Of a DNA stretch of 44,150 nt, positions 6,909-14,739 are shown in pieces. The notes under the pieces are model-generated. The model was not told where the DNA came from, did no database searches, and saw nothing but the letters and a program-made list of their open reading frames with translations. The translations under genes and the position numbers were made by a program. Source of the stretch: Candidatus Allofournierella merdavium (lineage in GTDB: Bacteria > Bacillota > Clostridia > Oscillospirales > Ruminococcaceae); NCBI GenBank assembly GCA_019118765.1, contig DWYI01000044.1, positions 1 to 44,150 of the forward strand. Reading direction: 5' to 3'. Each line of letters begins with the position of its first letter. Position 1 is the stretch's first letter.

Positions 6909-8378
6909 ATGAAACTCTGGCAGAAGATCTTTCTGTCTACCCTGGCGCTGACCGTGGCGGTCACCAGCCTGTTGAGCCTTTTGTTCCTGCTCTCCAGCCG
7001 CAGCGCGCTGTGGGAGCGGGAGAACCAGCGCGCCCTCACCCAGCAGCAGTCGCTGGCCAGCCTCATCAAGACCGGCGTGGTCAGCCAGCGGCTGCAGAGC
7101 GGCAAGGTGCGCCTGTCCGCCGACGAGGCGGACTCCGCCGCCGCCGCGGTGCTGGCGCGGCAGGAGGCGGACGGCTACCTGGTGGTCAGCCGCCTTCTGC
7201 GCCGGGGCACCTCCGGCTGGAACACGTTGAGCGCCTCCGCCGACCCCCTGCTGGACGCGGCGGCGCTGGAGGGCGACGACTACGCCGACGACGCCCTCAC
7301 CTACTCCCGCACCTTCCGGGACGGGGGACGGCTGTATCTGGCGCTGAACGCACCCCTGGCGCTGGAGCAGACGGCCTACCGGCTGCTCTGCGTCTTTGAC
7401 GTGTCGGAGGTGCAGGGCCTGCTGCGCCGGCAGGCGGCCACCGCCCTGGCCCTCAGCGCCGCGGGCAGCCTTGCCGCCGCCGGCGCGCTGCTGGTGGTGG
7501 TGCGGGGCCTGCTGCGCCCGCTGAACGTGTTGTCCCGGGCGTCGCGGCGCATCGCCGCCGGCAGCTACTCCGAGCGCATCCGCCTTTCCGGCTCGGACGA
7601 ACTGGCGGACCTGGCCCAGGACATGAACCGCATGGCCGAGGCGGTGGAGAGCCGGGTCACCCAGCTGGAGCAGGCCGCCGAGGACCGCAGCGCCTTCATC
7701 GCCAACATGGCCCACGAGATGAAGACCCCCCTCACCAGCATCCTGGGCTTTGCCGACCTGCTCTATCTGCAAAAGGACGTGCCGGACAAAAAGCGGATGG
7801 AGTACGCCGGCATCATCGTGGAGGAGACCAAGCGGATGCGCTCGCTGTCCGGCAAGCTGATGGAACTTTTGAACGTGGGCAGCCAGAACCTTGTGTTCAC
7901 CCCGGAGCCCCTGGCGGACGTGATGAACGAGGTGGCGGCCGCCATGGAGCCGGTGCTGGCCAGTTCCGGGCTGACGCTGCAGCACGTCTGTGAGGACGGG
8001 CTGGTGCTGATGATGGACCGGGAGTTGTTCAAATCCCTGCTGTACAACTTCATCGACAACGGCCGCAAGGCCAGCCCCGAGGGCAGCCGCATCCAGATGC
8101 TCGCCCACCGCCAGCAGGGCAAGGCGGAGATCATGATCCGGGACTACGGCCAGGGCATCCCCCAGAAGGAACTGGACAAGGTGCGCCAGCCCTTTTACAT
8201 GGTGGACAAGTCCCGCAGCCGCAAGGCGGGCGGCGCGGGTCTGGGGCTGGCTCTTTGCGAGGAGATCTGCCGCATCCACAAGGGGGCCTTCGCCATCGAC
8301 AGCCGGGTGGGCAAAGGCACCCTCATCACCCTGCAGTTCCCCCTGGCGGGCGCGCCGGGGCAGGGGGGAGAGGCATGA
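6909..8378 (+). CDS. Membrane sensor histidine kinase
   Basis: 489 residues. A first membrane segment lies at about residues 8-30, an extracytoplasmic sensor region of about 140 residues follows, then a second membrane segment (about 176-200), a HAMP linker, an H-box with His269 (NMAHEMKTPLTSILGF), and a HATPase domain with N (NFIDNGRKASPEG), G1 (DYGQGIP) and G2 (GAGLGLALC) boxes. It would phosphorylate the adjacent regulator. The sensor region has no recognisable ligand-binding fold. The gene overlaps the next one by ATGA, so the downstream membrane-anchored protein is probably translationally coupled and functionally tied to the kinase. Confidence 0.93.
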   Translation: MKLWQKIFLSTLALTVAVTSLLSLLFLLSSRSALWERENQRALTQQQSLASLIKTGVVSQRLQSGKVRLSADEADSAAAAVLARQEADGYLVVSRLLRRGTSGWNTLSASADPLLDAAALEGDDYADDALTYSRTFRDGGRLYLALNAPLALEQTAYRLLCVFDVSEVQGLLRRQAATALALSAAGSLAAAGALLVVVRGLLRPLNVLSRASRRIAAGSYSERIRLSGSDELADLAQDMNRMAEAVESRVTQLEQAAEDRSAFIANMAHEMKTPLTSILGFADLLYLQKDVPDKKRMEYAGIIVEETKRMRSLSGKLMELLNVGSQNLVFTPEPLADVMNEVAAAMEPVLASSGLTLQHVCEDGLVLMMDRELFKSLLYNFIDNGRKASPEGSRIQMLAHRQQGKAEIMIRDYGQGIPQKELDKVRQPFYMVDKSRSRKAGGAGLGLALCEEICRIHKGAFAIDSRVGKGTLITLQFPLAGAPGQGGEA

Positions 8379-9559
8379 GCGGCCGGCGCGTCCGCCGGCC
8401 GGCGGCCCGGCAGGCCCGGCAGCCGGCGCGGCGCGGGGCGGGCCCGGCCCGCCGCGCCGCCGAGGGCGACGGGGCCCGGGCGGTGCAGCGCAAGGTGCTG
8501 GCGGTGGGCCTCGCCATCCTGCTGGCGGGCACCACCGCCACCTTCCTGCTGGAGCAGGCGGTGCTGGCCCCCCGGCGCCAGGTGCAGGCGGCGTCCGCCC
8601 TGCCGGTTTACAGCGCCGTGGGCCAGCGCACCGACGACGTGAGTTTCTGGCCCTGGACCTTCTACGCCGAGCACGCCGGCCAGTCGCCCACCCTGCTGCC
8701 GACGGAGGATCAGCCGTATCTGCGCGAGGAGGTCAGCGCGCTGGCCGGGATGCTGCTGGACGGCGCCGTGGAGGTGGACGACACCGGGCGGCTGGTGGAA
8801 TCCTTCAGCGAGCAGACGGCCAGCTGCCTCTACCTGCGGGACGTGCCGCTGGTCTGGACGCCGCCGGAGGGCGGAGTCCAGAACCTGACGCTGGACCTGG
8901 GCGTGGGCGGCGGGTCCGACCCCGCCCTGTCCTACGGCATGGCGGTGAGTGTTGTGCTGAAAACCGACCAGGCGCCCACCGAGGCCCAGCTGGAGGCGGC
9001 CCACCGCCAGGTGCTGCTGGAACTCTGCTTCCAGTGCGGCGCGGCAGGCTGGCTGCTGGACGCGGCCGCCGAGGTGACGGAGGCCACCCCCGCCCCCGCC
9101 GACGCTCCCTCCGAACCCTCCGGCCAGATGACGGAGCCCCCGGCCCTGTCCTTTTCCGACGGCGACAGCCCGCTGAGCGAGGAGGCGCAGCGCCGGCTGC
9201 AAAAGGCCGCCCAGCTGTCGCTGGGCGCGGTGATGGACCGGATGAGTCAGCCCATGGGGGAGTTGGCGGGCATCGACGAGACCATGCTGATGTGGCCGAC
9301 GGACCTGGGGCCGGACACCTCCCTCTGGCCGCCGGACAACACCCCCGACCTGACGGCGCTGGCCGCCGGGACCCTGAGCCAGGACGACACCCGCAAGCTG
9401 GAGCAGCGGCTGCAGCAGCAGTACGCCGAATACGGCATCGAATTGCAGGTCGTCACCCTGTCGGACAGCGTGCTGGTGCTCCTCTCCGCGGCCGGCTTCA
9501 CCCTGGGCCTGTATTACAGCCCGGTGCTGGAGACCTGGTGCGGGATGGCCATCCAGTGA
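8375..9559 (+). CDS. Membrane-anchored extracytoplasmic protein, paralogue A of the two-component locus
   Basis: 394 residues of unknown family. An Arg/Ala-rich cytoplasmic N-terminus (about 40 residues) precedes one membrane helix (about 45-65). The extracytoplasmic region starts ALPVYSAVG and is interrupted by a Pro/Ala/Glu-rich low-complexity linker (about residues 230-260). It ends VLLSAAGFTLGLYYSPVLETW. The ALPVYSA, SFWPW and LYYSPVL landmarks recur in the next gene, so the two are divergent duplicates. The ATG overlaps the kinase stop (ATGA). Presumably it is an accessory or target of the sensor kinase, but nothing in the sequence proves that. Confidence 0.8.
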   Translation: MSGRRVRRPAARQARQPARRGAGPARRAAEGDGARAVQRKVLAVGLAILLAGTTATFLLEQAVLAPRRQVQAASALPVYSAVGQRTDDVSFWPWTFYAEHAGQSPTLLPTEDQPYLREEVSALAGMLLDGAVEVDDTGRLVESFSEQTASCLYLRDVPLVWTPPEGGVQNLTLDLGVGGGSDPALSYGMAVSVVLKTDQAPTEAQLEAAHRQVLLELCFQCGAAGWLLDAAAEVTEATPAPADAPSEPSGQMTEPPALSFSDGDSPLSEEAQRRLQKAAQLSLGAVMDRMSQPMGELAGIDETMLMWPTDLGPDTSLWPPDNTPDLTALAAGTLSQDDTRKLEQRLQQQYAEYGIELQVVTLSDSVLVLLSAAGFTLGLYYSPVLETWCGMAIQ

Positions 9560-9578
9560 GTTTGCAAAGGAGAAGCCC

Positions 9579-10625
9579 ATGAAACAGCATTCCGCGCCCC
9601 GGCGCGCCACCCTGTTTTTTCTGGCGGGCTGCGCCGGGGTGCTCACGGCGGGCATGGCCCTGGTGGCCGCGGCCGGCCTCTCGGCCCCGGGCAGCCAGGT
9701 GAGCACCCGCCCCGCCCTGCCGGTGTACAGCGCCCTGGGCGCCGAGAGCGCCAACGTGCTGTTCTGGCCGGAACAGATCTGGGAGGAGCGGGACAAGGCG
9801 GAGAACGGCGTTTTCTTCTGGGAGGAGGCCTCCGGCGAGTTCGCCGCGCCCTGGCTGGCCTTTTTCGACTGGGGCTGGGGCCTGGGCGACGCCGCCGCGC
9901 CCGGCGACGTGTATATAGCGTCTCCGCCGGAGGGCAACTGCCTCTATGTGCGGAACATCCGCTTTCTCGACACCCCGCCCCAGATCGCGGGCCTGGCCAC
10001 CCCCAACGCCACCCAGCAGTATATGACGGCGGACTTCGCCGCCGGCAGCCGGAACGGCGGCCTGGCGGTGAGCTGCCTGGTCTGGGCCGACGACGGCTAC
10101 CAGTACCTGCCCGACGACTGGCAGGAGACGGCGGTGCAGCGCTGCCGGGAGGAACTTTTGTATCTCTTCAACCTCTCCAACGACGACCAGCGCCTCCAGC
10201 TGTACCAGCGGCTGAACAGCGTGCTCACCCCGCGGCCCTGGGCGCTGGAAAACGTCTCCTTCCCCTTTGAGCCGCTGGAGATCGACTGGCAGGAACTGGG
10301 CTGCTACCAGCTGGACGACATGCTCGCCCAGCTGCAGGGCCTCGTGTGCAGCGCCCAGTACAACAGCCTGGCGCTCTACAGCCGGGACGGCTGGCAGGAC
10401 CCGGGAGAGAGCTGGGGCAAACTTTACAACCACCAGCCCCTTTACGCCGACCCTATGCCCGGCGAGATGGAGATGGCCCGGGTGCTGGCCGACCTGGATC
10501 TGGACGTGCAGATCGTGCCGCTGGAAAAGCAGGTGATGATCCTCTTCAGCTGGTACGGCGGCAATTTCGCGGTCTACTACGATCCGGTGCTGGACTGCTT
10601 CTCCGGCTACGCGCTGCAGCAGTGA
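9579..10625 (+). CDS. Membrane-anchored extracytoplasmic protein, paralogue B of the two-component locus
   Basis: 348 residues. A short basic N-terminus and one hydrophobic segment (about 10-35, containing FFLAGCAGVLTAG) precede an exported region. Compared with paralogue A it shares ALPVYSALG, VLFWPEQIW (versus SFWPWTFY), a CLYVRNI/CLYLRDV block and the C-terminal ILFSWYGGNFAVYYDPVLD. LAGC could be read as a lipobox, but the hydrophobic stretch continues after the Cys, so an uncleaved anchor is as likely. The start follows AAAGGAG, 19 nt after the previous stop. Family unknown. Confidence 0.8.
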   Translation: MKQHSAPRRATLFFLAGCAGVLTAGMALVAAAGLSAPGSQVSTRPALPVYSALGAESANVLFWPEQIWEERDKAENGVFFWEEASGEFAAPWLAFFDWGWGLGDAAAPGDVYIASPPEGNCLYVRNIRFLDTPPQIAGLATPNATQQYMTADFAAGSRNGGLAVSCLVWADDGYQYLPDDWQETAVQRCREELLYLFNLSNDDQRLQLYQRLNSVLTPRPWALENVSFPFEPLEIDWQELGCYQLDDMLAQLQGLVCSAQYNSLALYSRDGWQDPGESWGKLYNHQPLYADPMPGEMEMARVLADLDLDVQIVPLEKQVMILFSWYGGNFAVYYDPVLDCFSGYALQQ

Positions 10626-10806
10626 GGCCCGGCCGGGGGCGTCCGAACGCCCGCCCGGCCCGGCGCAAGGCCCCCGGCGGCGGCTTTCGCCGTCAGCGCC
10701 GCCGGCAGACCGGCCCGCGCGTTTGGCGCTGTTCTCCGGGCTGTTTGCCCCGCCGGCCCGGTTTTTCTGCCCGGATCGAAAGAATTTACCCTTTCGGCGC
10801 GGGATG

Positions 10807-10861
10807 TTTACAGTTTCGATACCACTTCCTGCCGACTTTGCGCCCCCTTTGGTGCGATACT
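10807..10861 (+). promoter_or_regulatory. Second copy of the two-component operator/promoter motif
   Basis: TTTACAGTTTCGATAC (10807-10822) followed by nACTTnnTGnCGAC, then a poor -35 (CCGACT, 10832-10837), 18 nt, and GATACT (10856-10861). Spacing from motif start to -10 start is 49 nt, identical to the copy at 6095. The rest of the 10626-10916 gap holds a GC-rich hairpin just after paralogue B (10627-10663) with no T-run. Confidence 0.65.
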
Positions 10862-10916
10862 TGTCTTGCGGCACACGGAACGCCGCAGGACCGATCGCAA
10901 CAGAGGGGGTTTTTCT

Positions 10917-11879
10917 ATGCAAACGCGCGTCATCCGCACCGCCGCCGCCCTGCGGCCCGCCGGGGAGTGGGAGCAGCCGATCCCCTGGCCCGACGCCGGC
11001 CGGGTGGAGCCTGCGGCCCCCCTGCGCCGCCCCGGGCAGCGGCCGGAGACCCATGTGTACCGGGCGCCCGCCGCCCCCGGCAGACGCCCCGCCGCCCGCC
11101 GCCGGAAAAAGAGCCTGCTGCCCGGCGCGCTGGCCCGGCTGGCGGTGCTGGCCCTCTGCGGCTGGGCGCTCACGCTGGTGCTGCAGGCCGCGGCGGGCGC
11201 GCTGACGGAGGGCGTCCACCGGGCCGGTGCGCTGCTCTCCATCGCCGATGCCTGGGGCGTGGACGCCGCCCCCGCCGCCGGCGTGCTAAAGGTGGAGCCG
11301 GTGCTGCAAAACCCCGCGCTGCCCAACGGCTGTGAGGCCGCCAGCCTGGCCGCCCTGCTGGGCTATGCCGGCGTGGAGGCCGACCCGGTGGAGCTGGCGA
11401 TGGAGTGGATCCCCCGGCAGGAGTTCTCCTATTCCGGGCCGGACCGCTTCGGCCCCGACCCGGAGGAGGCCTATGCGGGCGATCCCACCAGCGCCTCGGG
11501 CGGGTGGTACTGCTTCGCGCCCCCGGTGGTGGAGGGGGCCAACGCCTACCTCGCCTTCGTCGGCAGCGACCTGCGGGCGAAAGACCTCACCGGCGCCACC
11601 TTTGCCGCGCTGGAGGACCGGCTGGCCGCCGGGCAGCCGGTGGCGGTATGGTTCACCCAGGACTATGAGGACCCCCGCCTGAACGAGAGCTTCACCTGGA
11701 CGCTGCCCTCCGGCGAGCAGTACACCCCCTACGCCAACCTGCACTGCCTGGTGCTGGCCGGGGTGGAGGGGAGCGACTGCCTGCTGGCCGACCCCCTGGC
11801 CGGCAGCACCCGGGTGGACAAGGCCACCTTTGAACGCATCTACACCGCCATGGGCAGCCGGGCGCTGGCCCTGGGCTGA
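10917..11879 (+). CDS. Membrane-anchored C39-like cysteine peptidase domain protein
   Basis: 320 residues. A basic, Pro-rich cytoplasmic N-terminus and a membrane helix (about 68-92) precede a C39-like peptidase domain (peptidase_C39_2 type). The expected catalytic residues are visible: Cys139 (LPNGCEAASLAALLGYAG), His276 (NLHCLVLAG) and Asp292 (LLADPLAG). There is no ABC-transporter domain, so it is not a bacteriocin exporter; a role in extracytoplasmic peptide or wall-protein cleavage is an inference. The ATG at 10917 is preceded by AGAGGGGG. It is transcribed from the motif at 10807, linking it to the two-component system. Confidence 0.82.
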   Translation: MQTRVIRTAAALRPAGEWEQPIPWPDAGRVEPAAPLRRPGQRPETHVYRAPAAPGRRPAARRRKKSLLPGALARLAVLALCGWALTLVLQAAAGALTEGVHRAGALLSIADAWGVDAAPAAGVLKVEPVLQNPALPNGCEAASLAALLGYAGVEADPVELAMEWIPRQEFSYSGPDRFGPDPEEAYAGDPTSASGGWYCFAPPVVEGANAYLAFVGSDLRAKDLTGATFAALEDRLAAGQPVAVWFTQDYEDPRLNESFTWTLPSGEQYTPYANLHCLVLAGVEGSDCLLADPLAGSTRVDKATFERIYTAMGSRALALG

Positions 11880-11913
11880 CCGGGACCCCCGCTGTTTGTC
11901 AAAGGAGGACGTT

Positions 11914-12264
11914 ATGGAAAAGATCCTGTATGTGGTGCTGTTTTTTACCGGCGTGCTGCTGGCCGCCTGCACCCGGACGGCCGCCCCCGCGCCCGCGGTC
12001 CCCGCCGCGGCCGCCCGTTCCGCCGCCATCCAAACGGCAGACCGGGAGGCGGGCTATTGCTACCTCGCGCTGGACGAGGAACAGAACTTCGTGCTGCACT
12101 ATGTGAGCGGGGCCACCCGGCAGGACACGCCGGTGGCCCGGGCCAGCGGCAGCCTGGGGGCGGACGGCAGCCGCACCGTCCGCTTTTGCTGGGCCGGCCG
12201 GCAGGTGACCGGCCAAAAGGCCGCCGACGGGCGGCTGACGGCGGCGCAGACGCGGGCGGCGTGA
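11914..12264 (+). CDS. Small lipoprotein
   Basis: 116 residues. It has a signal peptide with a lipobox (VLLAAC, Cys19), an Ala/Pro-rich linker, then a short domain containing YCYLALDEEQNFVLHYVSG. AAAGGAGG sits 5 nt before the ATG at 11914, 34 nt after the C39 peptidase gene, so it is co-transcribed with it. Family unknown. The lipid anchor would put it on the same face of the membrane as the peptidase and paralogues A and B. Confidence 0.75.
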   Translation: MEKILYVVLFFTGVLLAACTRTAAPAPAVPAAAARSAAIQTADREAGYCYLALDEEQNFVLHYVSGATRQDTPVARASGSLGADGSRTVRFCWAGRQVTGQKAADGRLTAAQTRAA

Positions 12265-12277
12265 CCTTGCGAAAACG

Positions 12278-12310
12278 AAAAAAAGGGCGGCCGGAAAAAC
12301 GGCCGCGCCC
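12278..12310 (-). terminator. Distal minus-strand terminator beyond recG
   Basis: Read on the minus strand, GGGCGCGGCCG pairs with CGGCCGCCC across a 2-nt bulge and is followed by seven T (complement of 12278-12284). It backs up the terminator at 12321-12380. Confidence 0.6.
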
Positions 12311-12320
12311 AACAGCGCAT

Positions 12321-12380
12321 AAAAAACCGGCCTTTCGGGATGAGCCAAAGCGGCTCGCCCAAAGGCCGGTTTGCTTCTTT
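12321..12380. terminator. Bidirectional terminator between the lipoprotein gene (+) and recG (-)
   Basis: Arms AAACCGGCCTTTCGGG (12324-12339) and CCCAAAGGCCGGTTT (12358-12372) pair with one bulge, with an inner GAGCC/GGCTC stem. On the minus strand it ends in six T; on the plus strand in GGTTTGCTTCTTTT. Confidence 0.8.
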
Positions 12381-12399
12381 TCGCTTTTTCACAGCCCGC

Positions 12400-12545
12400 C
12401 GCGGTTTTTGCCGCGGCAGCTTTTGGGTTTTGCGCGCGGGCTGCCGTGGCGGCGTTTTTGCCCTTTGCGCGGGCTGCCGTCGTGGCGGCTTTTTTCGCCC
12501 TTTCGCGGCAGCGGCTTTTCTGCCCCCTGCGCCGCGGCGGCCTTT
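12400..12545. repeat. Imperfect direct repeats, low-complexity segment downstream of recG
   Basis: The phrase GCGCGGGCTGCCGT followed by GTGGCGGC and a T-run occurs twice (from about 12435 and 12468) within a low-complexity region. Read on the minus strand it spells Lys/Ala/Arg-rich peptides (AKKAATTAARAKGKNAATAA). I see no ribosome binding site and no stop before the frame runs into the opposite gene, so I do not call a gene here. See findings. Confidence 0.4.
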
Positions 12546-12577
12546 CGGCCATGGGCGGGGCGCCCGCCGCCGGGCGC

Positions 12578-14620
12578 TCAGTTGAAGGTGGTGCGCCCGA
12601 ACAGGCGCTTCACCTGCCCCGCCAGCGCCCGGTGGGCCGGGGCCGTGAGGGCAGGGTCCGCCTCCAGCAGGGCGGCGGCGCTGGTGTGGGCCGCCTCCAG
12701 GGTGCGGGTGTCGGTGGTCAGGCTGGCCAGCTGCAGGGTGGGCAGGCCGTGCTGCCGGTCCCCGAAAAAGTCGCCGGGGCCCCGGTGCTCCAGGTCGTAC
12801 TTCGCGATGGCGAAGCCGTCCTGGGTGGAGCAGAGAAAGCGCAGCCGGTCCCGCACGCCCTCCCCCGGGTGGTCGCTCACCAGGATGCACCAACTCTCCT
12901 CGGCGCCCCGGCCCACCCGGCCCCGCAGCTGGTGCAGGGCCGACAGGCCGTAGCGCTCGGCGTTTTCGATCACCATCACGGTGGCGTTGGGCACGTCCAC
13001 CCCCACCTCGATCACGGTGGTGGAGACCAGGGCGTCCAGCCGGCCAGCCTTGAAGTCCTCCATCACGGCGGCCTTCTCCTTCGCCTTCAGCCGCCCGTGC
13101 ATCAGCCCCACCCGCCGGCCGGGCAGCAGGGGCCGGGCCACCTGGGTGTAATAGGTGGTCACCGCCGCCAGATCGTCGGTGTTCTCCGCGCCGCTCTCCT
13201 CCACCAGCGGGCAGACGATGTACACCTGATGCCCCGCCGCGATCTGCTTGTCCAAAAAGCCGTACATCGCCCGGCGCTTTTCGCTGCCCACCGCCCGGGT
13301 CTTCACCGGCTTGCGGCCGGGGGGCAACTCGTCCAGCACCGAGATGTCCAGGTCGCCGTAGAGCAACAGGCCCAGGGTGCGGGGGATGGGGGTGGCGCTC
13401 ATCACCAGCACATGCGGCTCGGCGGCCTTGCCCGCCAGCAGGCCCCGCTGGCGCACCCCGAACCGGTGCTGCTCGTCCACCACCGCCAGGCCCAGCGCCT
13501 TGAAGGTCACCCCCTGGCCGATCACCGCGTGGGTGCCCACCACCAGGTCCGCCTCTCCCGCCTGGATGGCGGCCAGCGCCGCCCGCCGCGCCGCCGCCTT
13601 CATGCCGCCGGTGAGCAGCGCCACCCGCACCCCGAAGGGGGCCAGCAGCCGGTCCAGCGTGTCGGCGTGCTGGGCGGCCAGGATCTCGGTGGGGGCCATC
13701 AGGGCGCTCTGCCAGCCGTTTCGGGCGGCGGTGTACACCGCCGCCGCCGCCACCAGCGTCTTGCCGCTGCCCACGTCCCCCTGGAGCAGCCGGTTCATGG
13801 GGGCGGCGCCGGTCATGTCGGCGCAAATTTCCCCCGCCGCCCGCCGCTGGGCCCCGGTGGGGGCAAAGGGCAGGCTGGCCCAGAAGGGGCCCAGGTCCAC
13901 GGGCTTCATGGGCGCGCCGGCGGCCGCCGCCCCCCGGCTGCGCAGCAGCGAGAGGCCCAATTGCAGGCAGAACAGCTCGTCGAACACCAGCCGCCGCCGC
14001 GCCGCCGCGGCCGCCGCCATGGAGGCGGGGCGGTGGATGTCGCAGACGGCCTGCCAGCGCCCCGGCAGCTTGAAGCGGGTCAGGTATTCCGGCGGCAGGA
14101 TCTCCTCCAGCGGCTCCGTCTCCTCCAGCGCCCGGGCCACGCACCGGGCGATCTGGCCGCTGGAAAGGCCCTCCGTCTGGGGATATACCGCCGCCAGCGG
14201 CGTTTGTTCCACCTGGGCGGGGGTGCGCACCACCGGGTTTGCCATCTCCCGCCGCGTCAGGGTGCCCCGCACCCGCCCCTCGAAAAAGTATTCCTCCCCC
14301 ACCCGCAGGCTGTCCGCCGCGAAGTGGGTGTTGAACCAGGTCAGGGTCAGGCCGGCGCTGTCGTCCCCCGCCAGCACCTGCACCATGGTGCGGCCGCCGC
14401 CCAGGCGCACCGCCCCCCGCTTGGAGTACACCGCCGCTTTTACCACCGTGTCCGCGTCGAAGGGGGCGGCGGCCACCGGGGCGGGGTTCGAGTAGTCCAC
14501 ATACCGCCGGGGGTAAAGGCCCAGCAGGTCCTCCACCGTGGCCACCCCCAGCCGCGCGAACTTCTCGGCGGTCCTGGGGCCCACGCCCTTGAGGTATTGC
14601 ACAGGTGTGTCCGCCCGCAT
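12578..14620 (-). CDS. recG: ATP-dependent DNA helicase RecG
   Basis: 680 residues. The N-terminal wedge domain opens TPVQYLKGVGPRTAEKFARLG. The superfamily-2 helicase core has Walker A GDVGSGKT, Walker B DEQH, TGGMKAAARR (motif Ib region), SATPIPRTL (motif III), TTVIEVGVDVPNA and QLRGRVGRG (motif VI). It remodels stalled forks and branched DNA. I start at 14620 because GGAGAGG is upstream and the family N-terminus begins here. The alternative ATG at 14653 lies inside the probable -10 element (14652-14660), so it would not be transcribed from that promoter. Downstream of fakA, as in many Firmicutes, but separated by a terminator. Confidence 0.95.
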   Translation of the reverse strand: MRADTPVQYLKGVGPRTAEKFARLGVATVEDLLGLYPRRYVDYSNPAPVAAAPFDADTVVKAAVYSKRGAVRLGGGRTMVQVLAGDDSAGLTLTWFNTHFAADSLRVGEEYFFEGRVRGTLTRREMANPVVRTPAQVEQTPLAAVYPQTEGLSSGQIARCVARALEETEPLEEILPPEYLTRFKLPGRWQAVCDIHRPASMAAAAAARRRLVFDELFCLQLGLSLLRSRGAAAAGAPMKPVDLGPFWASLPFAPTGAQRRAAGEICADMTGAAPMNRLLQGDVGSGKTLVAAAAVYTAARNGWQSALMAPTEILAAQHADTLDRLLAPFGVRVALLTGGMKAAARRAALAAIQAGEADLVVGTHAVIGQGVTFKALGLAVVDEQHRFGVRQRGLLAGKAAEPHVLVMSATPIPRTLGLLLYGDLDISVLDELPPGRKPVKTRAVGSEKRRAMYGFLDKQIAAGHQVYIVCPLVEESGAENTDDLAAVTTYYTQVARPLLPGRRVGLMHGRLKAKEKAAVMEDFKAGRLDALVSTTVIEVGVDVPNATVMVIENAERYGLSALHQLRGRVGRGAEESWCILVSDHPGEGVRDRLRFLCSTQDGFAIAKYDLEHRGPGDFFGDRQHGLPTLQLASLTTDTRTLEAAHTSAAALLEADPALTAPAHRALAGQVKRLFGRTTFN

Positions 14621-14651
14621 AGGCCGGGGCCCCCTCTCCGCAGTTTTTTTC

Positions 14652-14660
14652 ATTATAGCA
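14652..14660 (-). promoter_or_regulatory. Extended -10 promoter of recG
   Basis: The minus strand reads TGCTATAAT, a consensus extended -10. The -35 is poor. A start near 14645 would leave about 25 nt to the ATG at 14620. Confidence 0.6.
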
Positions 14661-14682
14661 CAAATCCCCCGCGCAGGAACGG

Positions 14683-14716
14683 AAAAAGAGACGGCGGGCG
14701 CTTTTCAGCGCCCGCC
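14683..14716 (-). terminator. Terminator after fakA
   Basis: A 9-bp stem GGCGGGCGC/GCGCCCGCC (14693-14701 / 14708-14716). On the minus strand it is followed by CTCTTTTTCC. Confidence 0.8.
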
Positions 14717-14739
14717 GCCCCGTGCCGTATTTCAAGCGT

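Noticed and set aside
10917..12264. Bacteriocin processing and export locus based on the C39-like domain
   Set aside because: No ABC-transporter domain, no double-glycine precursor peptide and no immunity-type gene were seen; only the peptidase-like fold is supported.
13377..14495. Plus-strand open frame of 372 codons opposite recG
   Set aside because: Ser/Arg/Ala-rich antisense frame without RBS or domain, inside a well-defined recG.
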